Shown here piece after piece: positions 5,298-11,850 of a DNA stretch of 11,850 bases. Below the pieces are notes generated by a model. That model made no database searches. It was given only the letters and a program-made list of their open reading frames with translations, and was not told where the DNA came from. Each line of letters starts with the position of its first letter. Positions within the stretch are counted from its first letter, which is position 1. Source of the stretch: an uncultured Rubrobacteraceae bacterium (lineage in GTDB: Bacteria; Actinomycetota; Rubrobacteria; Rubrobacterales; Rubrobacteraceae); NCBI GenBank assembly GCA_902805985.1, contig CADCUW010000495.1, positions 1 to 11,850 of the forward strand, in the 5' to 3' direction. The position numbers were made by a program, and so were the translations under genes.

Positions 5298-5412
5298 TTA
5301 CGCTGGCGTGGTCTCCCGAAGCACCCGGTCGCCGAAGTAGAGGGAGGTTGCGCTTCACGTAAACCTGGACCCCGGGTTCACGGAACGTGCACCCGAGGTC
5401 GAACCTTTCGCC
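5298..5412 (-). pseudogene. Unidentified 3' gene fragment with frameshift
   Basis: Immediately after the YihY-family stop the minus strand reads ERFDLGCTFREPGVQVYVKR in one frame. It then reads LYFGDRVLRETTPA in a neighbouring frame and stops at TAA 5300-5298. Both parts look like protein rather than noise, suggesting a degraded gene end. I do not recognise the parent. The fragment contains a hairpin (5373-5395) that could instead be the operon terminator. Confidence 0.3.
5373..5395 (-). terminator. Candidate terminator hairpin of the permease/YihY operon
   Basis: On the minus strand CGGGTGCACG, loop TTC, CGTGAACCCG: a 10-bp stem with one mismatch. It begins 17 nt after the stop of the YihY-family gene. 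No U-run follows, so it would be an actinobacterial-type hairpin terminator or an mRNA-stabilising structure. Confidence 0.35.
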
Positions 5413-6312
5413 CTACTTGCTTGGATCTTGTTTTTCCGAAGCGTTTTGGATGGCGGCGTTGACCTCCGCGCCGAGGAGCACCACGAAAGCCGAGATGTAG
5501 AGGTACAAGAGCAGGCCTATGGCCGCGCCCAGGCTGCCGTAGGTAGCGCCGTAGTCGGCGAAGTTGGCCAGGTAGACCGAGAAACCCACGGAGGCCACTA
5601 TCCAAGCGGCCACGGCGACCGCCGCGCCGGGCGTGACCAGGCGGTACGGTTGGTCCGTGTTTGGGGCGAAGCGGTACACCACCGACAGCACCACCGCCAG
5701 CAGGAAGAGGGCGACGGGGAGGCGAAGCCACGTCCACAGGAACACCGCCGCCTCGTCGATCCCGACCAGCCTGGCGATACCCTCCGCCAGGCGCGACCCT
5801 ATAAGGATGGTCCCGATCGCGGCGATGGTGGTCGCGGCCAGGGCCGGGCCGAAGGCGACCAGAAGCAGGAGCCGCTTCCAGGCCGGGCGCGTCTCCCCCA
5901 CCCCGTGGGCCACGTTCAGGGCCTCCACGAGCGTACGGGCCAGGGCGTACACGGAGTACAGGGAGGCCGCCACCCCGAACGAGAGCAGGCCGCTGCCGAC
6001 CTGCTCTCGAGCGCTCTCGATGAGGGTGGGCACCACGGCAATCTCGCTCCTCGGCAACTCGGATCCCATTGGGGCGAGCGCGCGCCCGTAGAAGCCCTCG
6101 AGGTCGAGCACGCCGAGCAGCACGACGACCAATAAGACCAGCGGGAAGAGCCCGAAGAGCCCGCGGTAGGCCAGTGCCGCGGCGTAGGTCGTCATGCGGT
6201 GCGCGAAGAAGGCGCGAGCGGAGCGCGCGCCCAGCCCGATGACCTCGGTGCCACGGAGGCTTCGACGCCGCACGCTAGTGCTCAAGGGCAGGAGCCTCGG
6301 CGGGGCGGTCAC
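5413..6312 (-). CDS. YihY/BrkB-family inner-membrane protein
   Basis: 299 residues, six predicted membrane segments at about 43-68, 106-130, 148-172, 188-216, 226-251 and 260-288, the normal size and topology of the YihY/BrkB (UPF0761) family. Diagnostic segments are YAAALAYRGLFGLFPLVLLV near the first helix and TYGSLGAAIGLLLYLYISAF followed by VVLLGAEVNAA near the end. Family members were once called ribonuclease BN by error; function is uncertain, with possible transport or envelope roles. The gene follows the AI-2E-family permease and, with the GTG at 6312, overlaps it by 38 nt. Alternatives are TTG 6285 (GAGG 9 nt upstream) and GTG 6273, 1 nt after the upstream stop. All imply translational coupling. 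The start is uncertain; the family is not. Confidence 0.88.
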   Translation of the reverse strand: MTAPPRLLPLSTSVRRRSLRGTEVIGLGARSARAFFAHRMTTYAAALAYRGLFGLFPLVLLVVVLLGVLDLEGFYGRALAPMGSELPRSEIAVVPTLIESAREQVGSGLLSFGVAASLYSVYALARTLVEALNVAHGVGETRPAWKRLLLLVAFGPALAATTIAAIGTILIGSRLAEGIARLVGIDEAAVFLWTWLRLPVALFLLAVVLSVVYRFAPNTDQPYRLVTPGAAVAVAAWIVASVGFSVYLANFADYGATYGSLGAAIGLLLYLYISAFVVLLGAEVNAAIQNASEKQDPSK

Positions 6313-7336
6313 CGGACGTGCCGGGGAGGCCCATGACGCCGGCGATCCACCTCGTCTCCGGGAAGGTGTCGAGCATCACGGCGACGAAGAGGGTTATCGG
6401 TAGCGCCAGGAACGCCCCGGGACCGCCGAGCAACCAGGCCCAGAAGATGAACGAGAGGAACACGACCGTCGGCGAGAGGTTGAGCCCGCGCCCCATGAGC
6501 GTCGGGGAGAGCACGTTCTCCGCCAGGATGTTCACGACTACCACCACCGCCACGACCACGAGGGCGCGCCCGAACCCGAACTCCGCCAGGGCGAGCAGCA
6601 CGGCCGGGGCGGCCCCCAAGACCAGCCCGATATAAGGGATATAGCTAAGAAAGAAGATCAGGACGCCCCACAACAGGGGGAAATCCACGCCGAGAAAGAG
6701 GAGAGCCGTCGCTATGCCGAAGGCGGTGACCAGGTTGACGATGCCGCGAAGCCCGAACTGGAGCACCACGCTCTGGCCGATCACGGTCAGCCTGGCCACC
6801 TGCGGGTTGTCGGAGGCCACCGCGGAGCGCAGCCGGCCCATCATGGCTCCTCCTTCGGAGAGTAGGAATAGCATGATCATCAGGACCAGGAACAGGCTGC
6901 TCAGGAAGCCCGCGATCCCCGAGAGCACCGCGCCCAGGGCACCGACGAGGGCGCCGGCGTCAACGGCCCCTCCGATGTCCAACTCGGAGAGCCCAAGGGA
7001 AGCGAGGATCTCCTGCAGATCGCCTAACTGACCGTCGAGCTGTGCGGTGTAGTACCCGAGCCGCCCGGTCAGCCGCGTTATGGATGCGCTTAGGAGGACG
7101 AAGAGCCCGGAGAACAGCACGAGCAGGCCGAGGAGCATGATCATGAGCGCGACGCCGGACGTCAGACGTCTCTGCAGCCAGGCGTAGACCGGAGCGAAAA
7201 TTAATCCGAAGACGATCGCGAAAAGGATTGGGTTCAGGACGGGCGCGGCGAGCCTTATCCCCGCCAGCACCACGAACGTTGCGGCCAGTACGACGACAAC
7301 CCTCGCGAACGAGGTCCGATCTGCTCCCGCGATCAT
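6275..7336 (-). CDS. AI-2E/PerM-family transporter
   Basis: 353 residues with about eight membrane segments, the usual length for the AI-2E (YdiK/TqsA/PerM) family of exporters or antiporters. Clear signatures are FLSYIPYIGLVLGAAPAVLL in the middle of the second half, and ENVLSPTLMGRGLNLSPTVV followed by the GGPGAFLALPITL segment. A hydrophilic region around residues 90-135 is the extracytoplasmic loop typical of the family. Start ATG 7336 has a perfect AGGAGG at 7350-7345 (minus strand), 8 nt upstream. The YihY-family gene follows directly with overlapping ends, so the two form an operon. Substrate is unknown: family members have been linked to autoinducer-2 export and Na+/H+ antiport, and this sequence does not distinguish them. 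Confidence 0.9.
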   Translation of the reverse strand: MIAGADRTSFARVVVVLAATFVVLAGIRLAAPVLNPILFAIVFGLIFAPVYAWLQRRLTSGVALMIMLLGLLVLFSGLFVLLSASITRLTGRLGYYTAQLDGQLGDLQEILASLGLSELDIGGAVDAGALVGALGAVLSGIAGFLSSLFLVLMIMLFLLSEGGAMMGRLRSAVASDNPQVARLTVIGQSVVLQFGLRGIVNLVTAFGIATALLFLGVDFPLLWGVLIFFLSYIPYIGLVLGAAPAVLLALAEFGFGRALVVVAVVVVVNILAENVLSPTLMGRGLNLSPTVVFLSFIFWAWLLGGPGAFLALPITLFVAVMLDTFPETRWIAGVMGLPGTSGDRPAEAPALEH

Positions 7337-7753
7337 GGCGTCAACCTCCTCTAATCTTCCGACCTTCTCGAACCGACCTCCGCGTCAACGGCCCGGAAGG
7401 TAGGTGCGAACCGTGCTCGACCTTGGCAGCGCGAGCCGGTTGCCCTCGCGCGGCGGTGCATCGCTAGCCCGCGCAGAAGTTTTCCCCAGTCCATTTCCAC
7501 GGGACGCCGCATGATCCAGTATGGGACGCACGTCGTGCTAGGTCTCTTGTTCTTCCGACAAAGTAGATCCTTCTCCTGAAGAATGACCCCGGTGGTTGAA
7601 ATCGCGCTCGCCTTGCATCTCCCAATCTCATGGCCCAGGAAGCGCAGAAGTACCCATTCTATCCTCCATGTGTCGAGTACGGCGCCCGAAGCAGCGGCTG
7701 CCCAGTAGATCATCAGCAACCCTTCTGAGGCAGACCGCATGGATTTGCGCGAT
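7337..7753. other. About 420 bp with no supportable gene
   Basis: Base composition is less G/C-rich than in the genes. A 139-codon open frame on the minus strand covers it but lacks the third-position G/C bias of real genes and resembles no protein I know. The stretch must carry the promoter of the AI-2E/YihY operon and the 3' end of the first SulP transcript. I found no convincing -35/-10 pair or terminator. Confidence 0.4.
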
Positions 7754-9463
7754 TCAGCCCGGCGTATCACGGTCGTCCTCGGGGGAAGACGCCCAGGCTT
7801 GAGCGTCGTGCAGGGCGTGCAGGGTGGACTCGGTAACGACCGACGTGGCCGGGTACACGTGGTCGGCCCCGATGGTTGTAATGGTGCCGGTCACCTCCAG
7901 TTGATGCACGACCCGCGGCGAGGCGCCGCTGATCATGAGCTGGCTGCTCCGAGCGCGTAGCGCCTCGGCATATCGCTTTACCACGTTGATGAAGGTGCTG
8001 CCTAGGTCCTCTTTGCCCCTCAACGAGATGATGACCGCCGAGCCTCTTGATCGTGGTGTCACCTCCGGCAAAGCGGCTTCAAAGCCGGCGGCCGCGGCGA
8101 AAAAGAGGCTGCCATAGGGCCTGAGGATCAGGATCTCGTGCGGTCCGACTTCGGACGGAGGCGGTTGCTCGTAGATGGCCCCGCCTTGGCCCACGGTCCA
8201 CTGCTGGATCCTCACCCGGTTCGACTGCCGAACCACGTAGAGAACGACCGACATGCCGACGCCGACGAGCACCGCGTACTGAAGCGGGATGATTAAGGTC
8301 AGGACGAAGGTCGTTCCCATCACGGTGGCCTGGACGGCGCCCGTCCGCGCGACCATGACTACCTTGTGGGTATCGATGGCGCGGAAGCCGACGACGATGA
8401 GCAGTCCGGCCAGGGCCGGCATCGCGATCGCGCCCACGAGGTCGGAGAATGCGAGGACCACGAAGATCATGGTGAGAGCGGCGACGATCAACGCGAGACG
8501 GCTGCGTGCGCCCGCCGTGGTTACGATCGAGGTGGCCGACATCGAGCCTCCCACGGGCATGCCTTGGAGCAGGCCGGCGCCGATGTTCGCGATGCCCTGT
8601 CCTCGGAAGTCGCCCGACGGGTCGGGGTAGCGACCGTCCGGGTTGGGAATCGTGCTGCTGATGGCGGCCCCCTGCACGAGCCCGACGAACGCGAGCGAGA
8701 CTGCTGGGACCAGCAACGACACAAGCAGTCCCAGCGAGGGGAAGGCCACGGCGGGCAGCGAACTGGGAATCTCCGTTGTGTCGCTGAGTCGGGCCACGGA
8801 AAGGTCGAACACATGGACGAGCGTCGAGCCAACGGCAATCGCCACGACCATGCCGAGTGCCCCCAACGGGGTTCGTTCGAGCAGAACGATCAAGACAATG
8901 GTGACCACGCCGACGGCAACTGCAGGCCACAGCCACGACCCGACGTTCAAGATGGTGTCCAAGGCGCGCAGCACCCGGTTCTCACCCACGCTTTCGTAGC
9001 CGGTTAGGTTATCCAATTGACCCAGGACGATGGTGATCGCCACGGCGTTGACGAACCCGGTGAGTACCGCGTTGGGTACCCAGCGAATGATCCAACCCAT
9101 CCTCGACACGCCAAGGCCAAGCATAACCACCCCGGTGAGCACGGTGAGCGTGAACAACGCGGCCTCGGACTCGGGGCTTCCACCCTGTACCTGGGGAACG
9201 TCTGAGATGACCACGGCCATGGCGCCGGTGGCCTGCACCGCCATGAAAGCCGAACTGGTGAAGAGCGCACCAAAGAGGGTTCCGAACATGTACCCGTAGA
9301 GGCCGTACACCGGGTTCACGCCGGCCAGCAGCCCGCCAGCTAGGCCGTCCGGAACACTCTCGACCCCGAGGACGACGCCCGCCGGCACGTCCTTACGAAG
9401 GCTGACGCGCGACAGAAGACGGTCGAAGAAGCGACGGGCCCCGGCGACTCGCTGCTGGGGCAT
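7754..9463 (-). CDS. SulP-family anion transporter with STAS domain
   Basis: 569 residues, full length for bacterial SulP (SLC26-type) transporters, which move sulfate, bicarbonate or other anions across the inner membrane. The N-terminal signature is VPDGLAGGLLAGVNPVYGLY (about 37-56), with PDG where most sulfate-type members have PQG; AVQATGAMAVVISDVP follows. MPVGGSMSATSIVTTAGARS is the conserved mid-protein segment. The membrane domain ends near residue 420 and a cytoplasmic STAS domain covers about 443-545 (ILILRPYGSLFFAAA, LRGKEDLGSTFINVVKRYAE). Start ATG 9463 has GGAG 9 nt upstream. It is the last gene of the SulP-DUF1269-SulP series but has its own 221-bp leader. The substrate cannot be inferred. 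Confidence 0.93.
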   Translation of the reverse strand: MPQQRVAGARRFFDRLLSRVSLRKDVPAGVVLGVESVPDGLAGGLLAGVNPVYGLYGYMFGTLFGALFTSSAFMAVQATGAMAVVISDVPQVQGGSPESEAALFTLTVLTGVVMLGLGVSRMGWIIRWVPNAVLTGFVNAVAITIVLGQLDNLTGYESVGENRVLRALDTILNVGSWLWPAVAVGVVTIVLIVLLERTPLGALGMVVAIAVGSTLVHVFDLSVARLSDTTEIPSSLPAVAFPSLGLLVSLLVPAVSLAFVGLVQGAAISSTIPNPDGRYPDPSGDFRGQGIANIGAGLLQGMPVGGSMSATSIVTTAGARSRLALIVAALTMIFVVLAFSDLVGAIAMPALAGLLIVVGFRAIDTHKVVMVARTGAVQATVMGTTFVLTLIIPLQYAVLVGVGMSVVLYVVRQSNRVRIQQWTVGQGGAIYEQPPPSEVGPHEILILRPYGSLFFAAAAGFEAALPEVTPRSRGSAVIISLRGKEDLGSTFINVVKRYAEALRARSSQLMISGASPRVVHQLEVTGTITTIGADHVYPATSVVTESTLHALHDAQAWASSPEDDRDTPG

Positions 9464-9644
9464 ACTATTCTTCTCCAGTCCCGCTGCGGTTCCTCTTGGA
9501 GCTACCTCTGAATGTCAGTGGACACTCCTCCCACGCGTAGCCCGTTCTATTGGCTGTCCCTTTCGTTCTCTCGATGTGTTGTGCTCCGTCTAACCCGGGT
9601 CTTGTGCCGGTATGCCGGCGCGCATCCTGGGTCGTCGAGAGACA

Positions 9645-9672
9645 GCGGTGCGGGAAGGGTGTCCCGCACCGC
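9645..9672 (-). terminator. Hairpin terminator after the DUF1269 gene
   Basis: A perfect 11-bp stem GCGGTGCGGGA/TCCCGCACCGC with a 6-nt loop, starting 12 nt beyond the DUF1269 stop on the minus strand and followed by a pyrimidine-rich TGTCTCTC rather than a pure U-run. It probably ends that transcript, separating it from the downstream SulP gene. The remainder of 9464-9644 holds a small GCCGG/CCGGC palindrome at about 9606-9619 but no clear promoter. Confidence 0.6.
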
Positions 9673-9684
9673 CGCTAGGTAAGG

Positions 9685-10170
9685 CTAAACGGCGAACGTC
9701 TCCCGCAGCTTGTCTTCCTCCTCCTTCGGGAGGTTGGTCGTTATGATCTCGAAGTCAATGCCTTCGACCGCCTCTTTCACGCGCTCGACCACCGCGTCGC
9801 TGGTGAGCAGAAAGAGCGCCGACGTCCCTTCGGTCACGTGCTCGCGCACCTGCTTGATGAAGTCGTCGTCTATCCCGACGTCGGTCATCGAACCGGACAG
9901 GGCGCCCACCGCCGCCCCAAGGGCCGCCCCGAAGAGCGGAACGAAGAAGATCAGGCCCAAGAGCAGGCCCCAGAATGCCCCATCCATTGCCCCGAGGCCC
10001 GTCATGTTGCTCAGGTTGCGGGTGCGCGGCTTCCTCTGCCCCTTGGGCCACGAGACTATCGCCGCGTCTTCTATCTTGATCATCTGCATCTTCTGCAGTT
10101 GTTCGAGGCGGCTGATCATCCGATCCGCCCCGTCGGCCTCCGCGAACTTCAGTACGCTTAGCGTCGCCAC
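9685..10170 (-). CDS. DUF1269 domain-containing membrane protein
   Basis: 161 residues, the usual length of the DUF1269 family (predicted small membrane proteins, function unknown). Layout: ATLSVLKFAEADGADRMI strand and helix; a coupling segment IKIEDAAIVSWPKGQRKPRT; then a glycine-zipper hydrophobic hairpin at about 66-95 (FWGLLLGLIFFVPLFGAALG, AAVGALSG); and a hydrophilic C-terminal half (VGIDDDFIKQVREHVTEGTS, ALFLLTSDAVVERV) resembling a duplicated alpha/beta unit. The start is GTG 10170, with AGAGGA 8 nt upstream. It sits between two SulP transporters on the same strand, with its own terminator-like hairpin. A partnership with a transporter is possible but only inferred from position. The family call is from remembered motifs. 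Confidence 0.85.
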   Translation of the reverse strand: MATLSVLKFAEADGADRMISRLEQLQKMQMIKIEDAAIVSWPKGQRKPRTRNLSNMTGLGAMDGAFWGLLLGLIFFVPLFGAALGAAVGALSGSMTDVGIDDDFIKQVREHVTEGTSALFLLTSDAVVERVKEAVEGIDFEIITTNLPKEEEDKLRETFAV

Positions 10171-10345
10171 AACTACTGTCCTCTCTTTGTTGGCAGCACA
10201 CTGATCCTTCTGTACCAGTTGCCGTGCGGCGGCCCCCTGGCCTTCCTAGTACGCCCCCCCTGCTCGTCGGGCTGTATCATGAGAGGCTCTTGCGAGCTTT
10301 GATCGGTAGACCGCACCCGAGAACCGCGTAAGCATTCGAAAGCGA

Positions 10346-11850
10346 TCATGGTTGCCGCGGATCCTTTGCCCGGATCATTCTTGCCGCCGACACGGCCTCT
10401 TCTACGGTTGGGAACGCGAAAGGCAAGGCAGTATCGTCCGTACCCCCGCTCTGTCTCAACACGTCGCGCACCTGCCCGACGTCGCGCGCTAGTACAAGGT
10501 GGACTCCCCGACCGGCGAGCTCGTCCCGCAAACGGTTGAGCATCGCCGCCGCCGTCACATCCAAGAACGGCATCGTCTCGGCGTCGAGTACGATGGCGTG
10601 CACATCGCCCTCAGCGGCGTGGCCCCGGATCTCCTCCCGAACGTGCTCGGCGTTGGCGAAGAAGAGTCCGCTCTCGACCCGCAGCACCGACACCCCCGGC
10701 ACCCGCTCGTTCTCCGGATGGCGTGTGATGTCTCCCCAGTGATGCGAGACGCCCGGGACACGGCCGAGAACAGCGACGTTCGGACGAGAAGTACGGTAGA
10801 GAAGCAGCAGTAGCGAAACCGCGATACCTATGAACAGCCCGGGCAGCGTATCAAATACGAGAACACCCAGGAGCGTAGCGAGCGCGGCGATAAAGTCTAG
10901 ACGCGCCGCCGGACCGTAGATGCTTCCCAGCCTCCGAGTCCAGACCCGGTAGAAGCCCACTAGTGAAGGGATGTCCACGAGTTCGATCAGTGCTGCGATC
11001 ACGATCGCCCCCAGCGTTGCCTCGGGGAGACTCTCGAAGAGACCTGTGAGGAACAACAGGGTCACTATGGTCAGCGCCGCGGCGACCAGCCCGGAGAGCT
11101 GTGTTCTTGCCCCGGCGCCACCGTTGACGGCGGTCTTGGAGAGGCTTCCGTTGACCACCATGCCCCCAGAGAAACCGGCCGCGAGGTTCGCAGCGCCGAG
11201 GCCGATAAGTTCCCGGTTGGCATCCACCTCGTAATGGTTCCTCGCAGCGTAGGTTTTCGCGGCCCCGAGCCCTTCCACGAAGCCGACCAGTGCGACACCG
11301 ACCGCTAACGGTACGAGGCTAAGGTAGTCACTCAACGCGACGTCGGGGAGGCCAAACGTGGGCAGGCCACTCTGGATCGTACCCACAATCTCCACGCCCC
11401 TGCGGTCCATACCGAGGAGCACGATGATCAGGATACCGAAGAGGACCGCGACGAGGGACCCGGGCACCACGGGCGCCACACGCCTGAGGCCGACCACGAG
11501 GGCCAGCGAGACCAGCCCCACTAGCAGAGTCCACCCGTTTGTGTCGCCGAGACCGGTTACGAAGCCCCAGAGCTTCTCGAAGAAGTTCCCGTCGGCGCCC
11601 TCGATCCCAAATACCTTCGGTAGCTGGCCGACTATGATCGTGAGGGCGAGGCCGACTATGAAGCCCTTGAGCACCGGCTCGGAGATGAAGCTCGCCAGGA
11701 AGCCCAACCGGAGGAGTCCCGCTACCAGGGCCACTATGCCCGTCGTGAGAGCGAGCGCGACGGTGAGCGCGAGGAAGTCGTCGGAACCTCTGGCGGCAAA
11801 CTGCGCCACCGCCGCCGCCGAGAGCGCGGCGGTGGCCGCCATCGGACCGG
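10346..11850 (-). CDS. SulP-family anion transporter with STAS domain, N-terminus outside window
   Basis: At least 500 residues; the frame continues through the right edge as GPMAATAALS. This matches the VGPxxxxAAL region that follows the second SulP helix, so the ATG at 11842 is internal and roughly the first 70-90 residues are missing. The membrane domain contains FISEPVLKGFIVGLALTIIV, GAAKTYAARNHYEVDANREL and GLGAANLAAGFSGGMVVNGS with SLSKTAVNGGAGARTQLSG, all hallmark SulP segments. The STAS domain occupies the last 115 residues (VSVLRVESGLFFANAEHVRE, then VLDAETMPFLDVTAAAMLNR with the DVT loop). It differs clearly from the neighbouring SulP: here the STAS loop is canonical, whereas that one has EDLGSTF. 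So the two look like separate subfamilies rather than a recent tandem duplication. Substrate is unknown. Confidence 0.92.
   Translation of the reverse strand, partial: GPMAATAALSAAAVAQFAARGSDDFLALTVALALTTGIVALVAGLLRLGFLASFISEPVLKGFIVGLALTIIVGQLPKVFGIEGADGNFFEKLWGFVTGLGDTNGWTLLVGLVSLALVVGLRRVAPVVPGSLVAVLFGILIIVLLGMDRRGVEIVGTIQSGLPTFGLPDVALSDYLSLVPLAVGVALVGFVEGLGAAKTYAARNHYEVDANRELIGLGAANLAAGFSGGMVVNGSLSKTAVNGGAGARTQLSGLVAAALTIVTLLFLTGLFESLPEATLGAIVIAALIELVDIPSLVGFYRVWTRRLGSIYGPAARLDFIAALATLLGVLVFDTLPGLFIGIAVSLLLLLYRTSRPNVAVLGRVPGVSHHWGDITRHPENERVPGVSVLRVESGLFFANAEHVREEIRGHAAEGDVHAIVLDAETMPFLDVTAAAMLNRLRDELAGRGVHLVLARDVGQVRDVLRQSGGTDDTALPFAFPTVEEAVSAARMIRAKDPRQP

Noticed and set aside
4879-5358. 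Minus-strand 159-codon frame spanning the repeat and fragments
   Set aside because: It runs through the intergenic repeat and over the REYLYP fragment in a different frame; no coherent protein.
7351-7770. Minus-strand 139-codon frame between the permease and SulP genes
   Set aside because: Third codon positions lack the G/C bias of real genes here, there is no ribosome site, and it overlaps the SulP C-terminus.
8366-9007. Plus-strand His/Asp/Gly-rich frames opposite the SulP gene
   Set aside because: Antisense shadows of a well-supported membrane protein; His/Glu/Gln/Gly-rich composition is what its complement produces.
10291-10302. GCTC-TTGC-GAGC hairpin as a terminator
   Set aside because: The stem is only 4-5 bp and it lies upstream of, not after, any plus-strand gene; too weak to annotate.

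Overview
The window is high-G+C bacterial chromosome. Strong G/C bias at third codon positions, frequent GTG/TTG starts and the gene families suggest an actinobacterium; Rubrobacteraceae is a plausible guess from memory of similar proteins, but nothing here proves it. Nearly all intact host genes are on the minus strand. They are mainly membrane transport and stress-type genes. The 2-5.4 kb interval also holds accessory or decayed DNA.

Layout. (1) 1-108: start of a minus-strand DUF1254 protein that runs off the left edge. (2) 343-658: a plus-strand hypothetical gene with an apparent frameshift, followed by a strongly structured non-coding element (672-744). (3) 860-1711: a minus-strand NmrA-type NAD(P)-binding oxidoreductase, then about 550 bp with no gene. 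(4) 2268-3221: a complete IS5-family insertion sequence with an intact transposase, 15-bp perfect terminal inverted repeats and an AG target duplication. (5) 3226-5006: a small unknown protein with a degenerate receiver-like fold, a CsbD-like protein and a small two-helix membrane protein, mixed with copies of a 46-73 bp intergenic repeat. The IS lies inside one copy of that repeat. (6) 4770-5412: truncated gene pieces (SnoaL-like, excisionase-like and two unidentified 3' ends). (7) 5413-7336: a minus-strand two-gene operon, an AI-2E/PerM-family permease followed by an overlapping YihY/BrkB-family membrane protein. (8) 7754-11850: two SulP-family anion transporters with STAS domains on either side of a DUF1269 membrane protein; the second SulP runs off the right edge.

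Working together: the AI-2E/YihY pair is probably co-translated. The SulP-DUF1269-SulP group shares orientation, but gaps of 221 and 175 bp and a hairpin terminator after DUF1269 suggest separate transcripts. I see no tRNA, rRNA, CRISPR array or recognisable defence system. The best candidate for something undescribed is the intergenic repeat family. The IS insertion gives a natural test of its length, because removing the IS restores a unit of exactly the length of the uninterrupted copy.
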